Below are positions 1-4,473 of a DNA stretch of 25,863 bases, piece after piece. This stretch comes from a virus, in IMG/VR virus record IMGVR_UViG_3300028027_000213, positions 1 to 25,863 of that record. One strand, 5' to 3'. The translations under genes were made by a program, and so were the position numbers. The notes under the pieces were generated by a model. That model did not search any database and was not told the origin of the DNA. It saw only the letters and a list, made by a program, of their open reading frames with translations. Each line of letters starts with the position of its first letter. Positions within the stretch are counted from its first letter, which is position 1.

Positions 1-310
1 TTTTTTTTGTATTAAAAACATTTTTAGATTGGTCTGCAGCCCTTAAGTTATTCATCAAATTATTTGATTTGTTGCAATCTATGTGGTCTACAACTTTAGG
101 CAAAAAACCATAATGCATTAAAAAAATTATTCTATGAGTGCAATATGTTTTTCCATTTATGCGAGTTTTGTGGTAACCGTGGCTGTTTAGCCCTCCAGCT
201 AATTTCTTTTTTATTCCTGGTTTAGAAATTTTCCAAAATAAATTACCCTCTTTGTATTCAAAGAGTTCGTGTAAATTTATTTCTAATAATGTAAAATCTT
301 TAGCAGCCAT
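1..310 (-). CDS. HNH homing-type endonuclease, 3' end cut by window edge
   Basis: A leftward frame opens at ATG 310-308 and stays open to the window edge (103 codons visible, no stop). The protein starts MAAKDFTLLEINLHELF, has GNLFWK at about residues 22-27, then an HNH core: HRIIFLMHYGFLPK, DHIDCN and NNLMNNLR at about 60-95. The same order and wording occur in the second HNH gene at 2518-3012, so they are paralogues. Family members are free-standing phage endonucleases, often with a C-terminal AP2 DNA-binding domain; that part would lie outside the window. An SD-like AGAGG lies about 9 nt before the ATG. The gene has its own leader (see 311-385) and is separated from the operon upstream, as expected of a mobile insertion. 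Role as a selfish homing nuclease is inferred from the family. Confidence 0.85.
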   Translation of the reverse strand, partial: MAAKDFTLLEINLHELFEYKEGNLFWKISKPGIKKKLAGGLNSHGYHKTRINGKTYCTHRIIFLMHYGFLPKVVDHIDCNKSNNLMNNLRAADQSKNVFNTKK

Positions 311-385
311 AGCAATACCTCTATATTGTGGTGGTTAGAAGCCCCATTGGTTTGTCAGAACCTTTGGGGTTTTGTTTATTTTAAC
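311..385 (-). promoter_or_regulatory. Leader of the partial HNH gene: -10-like box, hairpin, CTAACCA motif
   Basis: Reading leftward there is a TAAAAT box (383-378), then a hairpin with CCCC/GGGG outer arms and an inner GG/CC (369-342), then CTAACCACCAC starting exactly 28 nt before the ATG, then an SD-like AGAGG. The second HNH gene has the same order of elements with the same 28-nt spacing. No clear -35 is visible. On the other strand the hairpin is followed by a T-rich run (370-382), so it could alternatively act as a rightward terminator; no gene reading into it from the left is visible. Confidence 0.5.
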
Positions 386-425
386 AGCAAACAAGAAAAC
401 TTTAAAGACCACAACTCATCAAAAC

Positions 426-665
426 TCATAAAAGTCCCCACTTAGTAAGTTCACCGGTTACAAATAATACTATGCCTGCAAAGTAAAAAGCAACAGCTAC
501 GATCTCTACTGTAAACAAGGCCATATCGTCTTGAGCGTACCCAGCCGCAGCCCATAAGCCAGATCCTATAAATCCTATAAGGATGTTAGCTGGGTAGATG
601 TTTAGCGCAGTCAGCAATATGCCTAGCAAGCAAAGGGTAGTGCCAGTCCACTTTAGTGTTTGCAT
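426..665 (-). CDS. Small three-helix membrane protein
   Basis: 79 aa, start ATG 665-663 directly abutting the TAA of the 38-aa gene upstream (TAA then ATG with no gap), so translation is probably coupled. Three hydrophobic segments are visible: about residues 5-22, 27-43 and 51-70, with the charged pair DD between the last two and a short polar tail ending in GELTKWGLL. It is the last gene of the leftward operon that starts at 1558. Small phage membrane proteins in early operons often act in superinfection exclusion or membrane remodelling, but nothing here proves a function and I do not recognise the family with certainty. Confidence 0.75.
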   Translation of the reverse strand: MQTLKWTGTTLCLLGILLTALNIYPANILIGFIGSGLWAAAGYAQDDMALFTVEIVAVAFYFAGIVLFVTGELTKWGLL

Positions 666-782
666 TTAGTTTCTGTAATATATGTTTTGTGGGTTTTTTA
701 CCATGCTTGCAATCAGCAAGTCTATGCTAGAAAACCATTGGATAAACATCTGACCGCCAGGCTCGTATATGGTAAAGCTCAT
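666..782 (-). CDS. 38-aa protein of the left operon
   Basis: A short frame from ATG 782-780 to TAA 668-666, encoding MSFTIYEPGGQMFIQWFSS and a tail ending YYRN. It is below common size cut-offs but well supported by packing: its ATG overlaps the TGA of the 75-aa gene (ATGA) and its TAA abuts the ATG of the 79-aa membrane protein gene. It fills exactly the only space left in the operon. The middle (IQWFSSIDLLIASMV) is hydrophobic enough for membrane or amphipathic association. No known family recognised. Confidence 0.65.
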   Translation of the reverse strand: MSFTIYEPGGQMFIQWFSSIDLLIASMVKNPQNIYYRN

Positions 783-1006
783 TTCTTTACCTTTTTAGGT
801 TTTAATGTTTCTCTATGCAACTCCATAAGCGCATCGGCTTGCTTAGCAACCTTGTCCTCAATATGCTCGATCATATCCTTAATGGCCCATAATGCACCGC
901 TATACGGACTATCTACATCTTCTGCTACCAGCTCAACCATATCTCGCACATTAGCCAGTTTGTATGATAGTTCCTCTATGTCGTTTGCTGCTTGCCATAA
1001 ACTCAT
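779..1006 (-). CDS. Hypothetical helical protein, 75 aa
   Basis: Begins MSLWQAANDIEELSYKL at ATG 1006-1004, which overlaps the previous stop as TAATG, with a GGGAG ribosome site just upstream. The protein is acidic and predicted to be almost wholly helical by its heptad-like spacing of I, L, V and M (NVRDMVELVAEDV, IKDMIEHIEDKV), ending in a lysine cluster LKPKKVKK. Its TGA overlaps the ATG of the 38-aa gene. Third gene of the operon from the 1566-1595 promoter. A coiled-coil or protein-binding role is possible; no family is recognised. Confidence 0.75.
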   Translation of the reverse strand: MSLWQAANDIEELSYKLANVRDMVELVAEDVDSPYSGALWAIKDMIEHIEDKVAKQADALMELHRETLKPKKVKK

Positions 1007-1221
1007 TAGTGACTCCCATAATTTGTGTACACAGTAAGGCTATCTAGCCGCATCTGCATATCACGGATTTTTAACTCTTGCGCTCTTAGCATCTCTGCTG
1101 CTTCTACTAACGCATAAATAGCATTACTAAACTGCAATGCGCTTTCTAACTCATCCGCTAATTCCATAGCGGTTTTGCCGATCTCTACTTCCCCAGCAAA
1201 CGGAATAAACTCAATTGGCAC
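1006..1221 (-). CDS. Hypothetical helical protein, 71 aa (GTG start)
   Basis: Starts at GTG 1221-1219. A full AGGAGG Shine-Dalgarno sequence lies about 5 nt upstream inside the end of the preceding gene, which makes this start convincing although it overlaps that gene by 11 bp. The protein begins MPIEFIPFAGEVEIGK and continues with helical repeats rich in Ala, Glu and Leu (AMELADELESAL, LVEAAEMLRAQEL). Its TAA overlaps the next ATG. Second gene of the left operon. Family and function unknown. Confidence 0.75.
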   Translation of the reverse strand: MPIEFIPFAGEVEIGKTAMELADELESALQFSNAIYALVEAAEMLRAQELKIRDMQMRLDSLTVYTNYGSH

Positions 1222-1558
1222 TTGCTCCTCCTAATGCTTTTATGGCCTTCATACTTAACAATATTTTGTCTAAGTCGTTTTCAGAACGAATACCGATTAA
1301 CTTTAATTTGTCTGATGTATAGCAAGATCCGTCATCCCGATATAGGCTGCCAGTAACGCTGTCCATCATTAGTGTTTTATTTTTTGGGTCTGTAAGAATT
1401 TGAACTGGGGTAAGTATGATCTCGCCCTCATTCAGAATACCTCTAAGCAATGTGCGGTCTTGAAGCCATTTTTTTCGCAGCTCTTTGTTTCCCCAGGAAG
1501 GGTAGCAGAATGTGGCTTGAGCGCATAAGCCGTCTGTAGATGCTCGTATTTTTTTCAT
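1211..1558 (-). CDS. First gene of the left operon, 115 aa, unknown function
   Basis: Starts at ATG 1558-1556 and ends at 1211. It begins MKKIRASTDGLCAQATFCYP, with two Cys near the N terminus and one at about residue 80 (GSCYTSDKL). The centre resembles a small beta-rich domain (GEIILTPVQIL, TLMMDSVTGSLYRDDG). There is no ribosome site in the AT-rich sequence before the ATG, and the proposed -10 box ends 7 bp before the start codon, so the mRNA is predicted to be leaderless or nearly so. It is the promoter-proximal gene of five leftward genes. No family recognised; a host-takeover or regulatory role fits the position but is inference. Confidence 0.75.
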   Translation of the reverse strand: MKKIRASTDGLCAQATFCYPSWGNKELRKKWLQDRTLLRGILNEGEIILTPVQILTDPKNKTLMMDSVTGSLYRDDGSCYTSDKLKLIGIRSENDLDKILLSMKAIKALGGASAN

Positions 1559-1565
1559 AAATTAA

Positions 1566-1595
1566 ATACTAATCTACAAATCTACATTTGTGCAA
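1566..1595 (-). promoter_or_regulatory. Leftward early promoter with TCTACA operator half-sites
   Basis: On the minus strand TTGCAC (1595-1590) is followed after 18 bp by TAGTAT (1571-1566). The rightward promoter at 3283-3312 has TTGCAA, the same 18-bp spacing and the same TAGTAT, and the two share the 15-bp stretch TTTGTAGATTAGTAT. Two TCTACA half-sites on the plus strand (1573-1578 and 1581-1586) lie in the spacer, the second extending to TCTACATTTGTGCA, a 12/14 match to the palindrome at 3292-3305. Start of transcription would fall at about 1559-1560, at the start codon of the 115-aa gene. Confidence 0.6.
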
Positions 1596-1637
1596 GCGTT
1601 ATTTTTGTATAGACAATGTATATACATTTCGCATAGC

Positions 1638-1834
1638 AATGTCACATTTTTGCAAATTAAAAAGTTTCCTGATCGGGAAAAATGTAAGAAAAAGTTGCGT
1701 AAATTACACAAAAGTTACTGATCGGGGCATTTTGTAAAAAAAGGTTTGACGGTCAATAAATCTGCGTATTCCAGAGCTTTTACCAGAATAATGTCAATAA
1801 TTGTGTTTGAAAGGTAAAAAATGTCACTTATTCT
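1638..1834. repeat. AT-rich block of short repeats and palindromes (origin or control candidate)
   Basis: Part of the gene-free 1559-2116 stretch. Visible elements: a near-palindrome TTTCCTGATCGGGAAA at 1665-1680; a repeat of CTGATCGGG at 1669-1677 and 1718-1726, each preceded by AAAGTT; a third AAAGTT at 1691-1696; the palindrome GTAAATTAC at 1699-1707; the palindrome TTGACGGTCAA at 1746-1756; and AATGTCA three times near 1639, 1790 and 1820. The block is clearly more AT-rich than its surroundings and no convincing ORF crosses it. Such clusters occur at phage replication origins and at multi-operator regions; which applies is unknown. Confidence 0.45.
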
Positions 1835-1879
1835 GCACATTAACTGCGTTTTTGTATTTAATGAGATACATAACTAACA

Positions 1880-2100
1880 AAGTCTTTAATAAGACTTAGT
1901 AGTATAAAGGTTACTGCTTTCTGGTGAACGAACCTAGCCTACCTAGATTCGCCTTCATCTGCTTACTGGAGCCACAGAACCCGTCAGTCGTTCAAGGAAT
2001 AGGCACTAACTTCGCCACCTATATTGCGCTGTTTCATCCTTTACCCCCAGTAGCGCTGTATCCCTATGTCGCTGGTATGTCGTTAGAGCCTCCAACATAG
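1880..2100. other. GC-richer non-coding block, possible structured RNA
   Basis: About 50% G+C from 1921 to 2100 against about one third in 1621-1680. It starts with a perfect 7-bp hairpin AAGTCTT/AAGACTT (1880-1886 and 1891-1897, loop TAAT), followed by a TAGTAT box (1900-1905). Within it are the inverted repeat TGAACGA/TCGTTCA (1925-1931 and 1988-1994) and GCGCTGT twice. Only weak short frames exist: 58 codons from GTG 1924 (plus) and 30 codons from ATG 2098 (minus), neither with a good ribosome site or known family. It does not look like tRNA, tmRNA or rRNA to me. Orientation of any transcript is unknown. Confidence 0.3.
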
Positions 2101-2116
2101 GAATTGGTATCTTACA

Positions 2117-2428
2117 TCAGAACTCAAACTCTTTGCAAGCGTATCTTCCATTAGGCTGCTTAAAAAACCCAATCACAATAATTCGCCAGCCTGCGTTTAA
2201 AAGATAAGGTAGAGCTTCGCTTTCTTGAATTTTTCTTATTCGTGATGACATATTACTTTTGCTTGTAATTTGTATACCTATAGTTTCTTTGTTGCCGACA
2301 GCAAGCACATCAAAAATTGTAAAAAGGTCTTTTTTGCGCCTGGTGAAGCTATTGTAGGATTCCACCGTGTCGCACAAGTAGCCACGATCTTTAAAAATAG
2401 CTATTGTTCTTTGATTAAGAGATGTCAT
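2117..2428 (-). CDS. PD-(D/E)XK-like nuclease-fold protein, 103 aa
   Basis: Starts ATG 2428-2426. The core FTIFDVLAVGNKETIGIQITS at residues 36-56 has the beta-hairpin pattern of restriction-endonuclease-like folds (VRR-NUC, Hjc and Mrr types): a conserved Asp (D40), then after a short loop a strand with G-I-Q-I-T-S where many active enzymes carry E-x-K or Q-x-K. A downstream helix (IRKIQESEALPYLLNAGW) and strand (RIIVIGFFK) complete the fold. The second acidic and lysine positions are not standard (Q53, T55), so it may bind DNA with modified catalysis or none. It is transcribed away from the HNH gene, and no ribosome site is obvious. Family placement is by eye. Confidence 0.6.
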   Translation of the reverse strand: MTSLNQRTIAIFKDRGYLCDTVESYNSFTRRKKDLFTIFDVLAVGNKETIGIQITSKSNMSSRIRKIQESEALPYLLNAGWRIIVIGFFKQPNGRYACKEFEF

Positions 2429-2517
2429 TTTTGTTTAAAAGTGGTTTATAATTAACGAGCCAGCTAAGAATTGCAGTTCTAAACTGGCTCTAACCATCAT
2501 TGGATAAGGATACAACA
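2429..2517 (+). promoter_or_regulatory. Leader of the second HNH gene: TATAAT, hairpin, CTAACCA motif
   Basis: Reading rightward: TATAAT at 2447-2452, then a hairpin with perfect GAGCCAG/CTGGCTC arms (2458-2464 and 2484-2490) and an inner AGAA/TTCT pairing, then CTAACCATCAT beginning 28 nt before ATG 2518, then AAGGA at 2506-2510. No T-run follows the hairpin, so it is not a classical terminator. The -35 region is poor. Order and spacing match the leader at 311-385. The same interval must hold the start signals of the divergent gene at 2428; a TATAAA-like box overlaps the TATAAT on the other strand. Confidence 0.5.
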
Positions 2518-3012
2518 ATGGCTACTTTTGATTCTACATTATTGCTTGAGCAATTAAAACAATCGTTTTATTACAAAAACGGCAATCTCTATTGGAAAAA
2601 TTCATGCAAGGGCACAAAGCAAAATGCCTTAGCTGGGTGGGAAGGAGATCGCTGTAGAACTATTGAATTTAAACAAAAAAATTACAAAGCACATAGGTTA
2701 ATTTTCCTACTTCATCATGGATATTTGCCAAAATATATAGACCATATAGACGGAAATCCACGAAACAACAACATAGAAAATTTAAGAGAAGCAACCCATC
2801 AACAAAATTTATGCAATACAAAATTAAGAAAAGACAACACCTCTGGTTACAAAGGCGTGTCTTTTAAAAAAGAGCTAAATAAATGGCTGGCTCAATCTAC
2901 GCTTTATGGAAAAAATCATTATTTAGGCATTTTTGTGCATAAAGAAGATGCTATAAACGCAGCAAAGGCCTTTAGGGAAGCTAACCACAAGGACTTTGTT
3001 AGGCACTTTTAA
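2518..3012 (+). CDS. HNH endonuclease with AP2-type DNA-binding domain
   Basis: 164 aa from ATG 2518, chosen because AAGGA lies 7 nt upstream and because the protein then starts MATFDSTLLLEQL, aligning with its paralogue at 1-310; an in-frame TTG at 2500 has no such support. The HNH core is HRLIFLLHHGYLPK, DHIDGNPRNN and NLREATHQQN at about residues 62-100. The C-terminal half contains SGYKGVSF, KWLAQ, HYLGIF and EDAINAAKAF, the three strands and helix of an AP2-like domain. Free-standing homing endonuclease, inferred to cut DNA of phages lacking the insertion. It is an isolated rightward gene and its stop overlaps the convergent repressor gene by 4 bp. Confidence 0.9.
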   Translation: MATFDSTLLLEQLKQSFYYKNGNLYWKNSCKGTKQNALAGWEGDRCRTIEFKQKNYKAHRLIFLLHHGYLPKYIDHIDGNPRNNNIENLREATHQQNLCNTKLRKDNTSGYKGVSFKKELNKWLAQSTLYGKNHYLGIFVHKEDAINAAKAFREANHKDFVRHF

Positions 3013-3188
3013 CCAAGGTCTTGCTCTGTTAAGCGGCCTTCCGAGGCTTCTATGATTTTTTGATGCCATTTGGCAGGGATGCCATTGCGCATCTTCCAGG
3101 CATAAGCGGTTACATACTTAACCCCTAATACTTGGCATAGATTCTTGATTGATCCAAATTCGCCCATTAGTTTTTCAAATGCAGTCAT
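3009..3188 (-). CDS. Cro/YdaS-like helix-turn-helix repressor, 59 aa
   Basis: Frame from ATG 3188-3186 to TAA 3011-3009, with AGGAG about 5 nt before the start. It begins MTAFEKLMGEFGSIKNL; residues about 12-34 (SIKNLCQVLGVKYVTAYAW) form a helix-turn-helix, followed by GIPAKWHQKIIEAS and GRLTEQDL, the layout of Cro/YdaS-type proteins (IPxxW, then E-G-x-L/V-T-x-x-D-L). Such proteins are small dimeric DNA binders that set the lytic-lysogenic decision or early gene shut-off. An inverted repeat TGTAGA-N7-TCTACA overlaps its own promoter, so autoregulation is likely. The gene lies between a leftward and a rightward early promoter carrying the same half-sites. Its 3' end overlaps the HNH gene by 4 bp. 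Confidence 0.8.
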   Translation of the reverse strand: MTAFEKLMGEFGSIKNLCQVLGVKYVTAYAWKMRNGIPAKWHQKIIEASEGRLTEQDLG

Positions 3189-3199
3189 GGTTTCTCCTA

Positions 3200-3238
3200 T
3201 GTAGAGTTTTATTCTACACCGTTACAAAAAAACAACAA
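3200..3238 (-). promoter_or_regulatory. Repressor promoter with overlapping inverted-repeat operator
   Basis: On the minus strand TTGTTG (3238-3233) and TAGAAT (3216-3211) are 16 bp apart. The -10 overlaps one arm of TGTAGA (3200-3205) - 7 bp - TCTACA (3213-3218). Transcription would start near 3204, leaving about 16 nt of leader with AGGAG before ATG 3188. Repressor bound here would block its own transcription. Confidence 0.55.
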
Positions 3239-3254
3239 AGTGCGTAAAAGCAAC

Positions 3255-3273
3255 ACTAGGGTTTGTCCCTAGT
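3255..3273. promoter_or_regulatory. Perfect 7-bp inverted repeat between the two promoters
   Basis: ACTAGGG (3255-3261), loop TTTGT, CCCTAGT (3267-3273). It lies just upstream of the rightward -35 box and upstream of the leftward repressor promoter. Neither strand has a T-run directly after it, so a binding site for a second regulator is as likely as an RNA hairpin. Its sequence differs from the TCTACA sites. Confidence 0.4.
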
Positions 3274-3282
3274 AAAAATACT

Positions 3283-3312
3283 TTGCAAATCTCTACATTT
3301 GTAGATTAGTAT
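3283..3312 (+). promoter_or_regulatory. Rightward early promoter with palindromic operator
   Basis: TTGCAA (3283-3288), 18 bp, TAGTAT (3307-3312). The spacer contains TCTACA-TT-TGTAGA (3292-3305), a perfect inverted repeat with a 2-bp centre. Transcription from about 3319 leaves a 37-nt leader with AAGGAG at 3344-3349 before the first ATG at 3356. It drives the recombination operon and shares core and spacing with the leftward promoter at 1566-1595. Confidence 0.65.
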
Positions 3313-3355
3313 GGATTCATGCAGTACAGATTAATCACTCGTGAAGGAGTATGAA

Positions 3356-3445
3356 ATGAAAGACATTATTTTAGGCGGCATATTTGGGGCAGTAATTGTA
3401 TTCTTTGTAGCCGTAGTTTATGGCTTCCGTGTAGGTGCGCTATGA
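3356..3445 (+). CDS. 29-aa single-span membrane microprotein
   Basis: ATG 3356 follows AAGGAG by 6 nt and the frame ends at TGA 3445, whose bases overlap the next ATG (ATGA at 3442-3445). The product starts MKDIILGGIFGAVIV and is one hydrophobic helix ending in YGFRVGAL: charged N terminus, about 20 non-polar residues, then Arg. It is the first gene of the rightward early transcript, so it would be made at once on infection. Support comes from the good ribosome site, the overlap and the clean transmembrane pattern. No known family; superinfection exclusion or membrane targeting would fit. Confidence 0.65.
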   Translation: MKDIILGGIFGAVIVFFVAVVYGFRVGAL

Positions 3446-3717
3446 ACAACGACAACTACTACGAACCAGCAGATGACGATTACAGCTTGGATCTGCAAGA
3501 GCGCATCTACGATACCGTTAAGAACGATCCAGAGTACGACCCATCCGATATATTCAAGTGGGGCGAGGCTCTACAGCAAAAGTGTAATGATCCCGACCTA
3601 CAGGCTTTCTTGCGTGATTGCATTGAAAAGAAAGACTGGGAGAAGTTAGGCAGGAAGTTATACTATCTGTCCTTTGAGTACCAAGAAGCTGTTGCAGAAT
3701 ATTATTTAACCAAGTGA
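3442..3717 (+). CDS. Acidic early protein, 91 aa
   Basis: Starts at ATG 3442 overlapping the preceding stop, with AGGTG about 5 nt upstream. Begins MNNDNYYEPADDDYSLDL and is strongly acidic throughout (many D and E, few K and R), with helical stretches in the second half (ALQQKCNDPDLQAFLRDCIEK quoted only in part: FLRDCIEKKDWEKL) and a C-terminal EYQEAVAEYYLTK. Acidic small early proteins of phages sometimes mimic DNA to block host defence enzymes, but no specific family is recognised and this is only a possibility. It sits directly before the ERF gene. Confidence 0.75.
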   Translation: MNNDNYYEPADDDYSLDLQERIYDTVKNDPEYDPSDIFKWGEALQQKCNDPDLQAFLRDCIEKKDWEKLGRKLYYLSFEYQEAVAEYYLTK

Positions 3718-3728
3718 AGGGGAAAACT

Positions 3729-4298
3729 ATGTCAGTATATGCAAAATTAAACGAAGCAAGAATTAGCTTGCAAAACACCGAACTTAGCAAGTCAGGCCAT
3801 AACAAGTTTGCTGGGTATCGCTACTTTGAACTTGGTGACTTTTTGCCAGCAGTTCAAGATATATTTAGAAACTTAAATTTGTGCGGTGTGGTTTCTTATA
3901 CGGCTGAGTACGCAACATTAACCATTGTAGATATAGATGATAAGAGTCAAATTGTTATCACTAGCCCAATGGGATCTGCGACTTTGAAGGGCTGCCATGA
4001 AGTCCAAAACATCGGAGCTGTAGAAACCTATCAGCGTAGGTATTTATGGGTTACGGCAATGGAGATTGTAGAACACGATGCGCTGGATTCGTCTGAGCCA
4101 TTAACTACAAAGCCAGAGTTGCCGGTAGATTACTACATTGGCAATTTGCAGGCAGCAGAAAGCCCTGCCGAACTCCGAACCGCCTACGCTCTATCTTACC
4201 CTAAATTCAACAAAAATAAGGCCGAGCAGGGAAAATTAGTTGCAGCTTACGAGCAAATGAAGGTGATGCTAAATGAAACTAGCGCAACAGCAACCTGA
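3729..4298 (+). CDS. erf: ERF-family single-strand annealing protein
   Basis: 189 aa from ATG 3729, preferred over an in-frame GTG at 3714 because AGGGG lies 6 nt upstream. The N-terminal two thirds carry the ERF signature: KFAGYRYFELGDFLP at about residues 25-39, ITSPMGSATLKGCHEVQNIG at about 78-97, AVETYQRRYLWVTAMEIVE at about 99-117, then HDALDS. ERF proteins form rings on single-stranded DNA and anneal complementary strands in phage recombination and genome circularisation. The C-terminal third is variable and helical. With the YqaJ exonuclease at 5136 it makes a Red-like pair, although seven genes (two zinc-binding-type) intervene or overlap. The TGA is passed over by the next gene by 26 bp. 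Confidence 0.92.
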   Translation: MSVYAKLNEARISLQNTELSKSGHNKFAGYRYFELGDFLPAVQDIFRNLNLCGVVSYTAEYATLTIVDIDDKSQIVITSPMGSATLKGCHEVQNIGAVETYQRRYLWVTAMEIVEHDALDSSEPLTTKPELPVDYYIGNLQAAESPAELRTAYALSYPKFNKNKAEQGKLVAAYEQMKVMLNETSATAT

Positions 4299-4473
4299 TA
4301 ATGTATGTTCAGAATGTGGAAAAAAATGGGGGACACACAGACCAAAAGACCACCAGTACCGAATATGGGTGGACAAGTGCGATGTGTGTTCCGATTTGAG
4401 AGCCGTATGCGATGCTTCAGAATATGGATATTTAAAGGAAGGATGGGATGGTGGAACGGAAGTGGTGTGCTAG
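4273..4473 (+). CDS. Small Cys-rich, probably zinc-binding protein, 66 aa
   Basis: ATG 4273 with AAGGTGA about 7 nt upstream, inside the end of the ERF gene. The protein has VCSECGKKWG at about residues 11-20 and KCDVCSDLRAVCD at about 35-47: two C-x2-C knuckles about 20 residues apart, the layout of a zinc ribbon. It ends DGGTEVVC. Zinc ribbons in phage early proteins bind nucleic acid or partner proteins; the exact role is unknown. The next gene, also with two C-x2-C pairs, overlaps its end by 26 bp. Confidence 0.75.
   Translation: MKLAQQQPDNVCSECGKKWGTHRPKDHQYRIWVDKCDVCSDLRAVCDASEYGYLKEGWDGGTEVVC

Noticed and set aside
660-1037. 125-codon plus-strand frame
   Set aside because: Antisense to three overlapping leftward genes with coupled starts and stops; its translation is Ser-rich and without features.
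2006-2098. 30-codon minus-strand frame starting MLEALTTY just after the 103-aa gene
   Set aside because: No good ribosome site, no recognisable features, and it covers only part of the GC-rich block. Kept only as a possibility in the description of the region.
1924-2100. 58-codon plus-strand frame with GTG start
   Set aside because: Start is 13 nt from the nearest AAAGG, the product is not domain-like and it is isolated; the region reads better as non-coding.
2270-2455. 61-codon plus-strand frame
   Set aside because: Antisense to the PD-(D/E)XK-like gene, which has a coherent fold pattern; no ribosome site.
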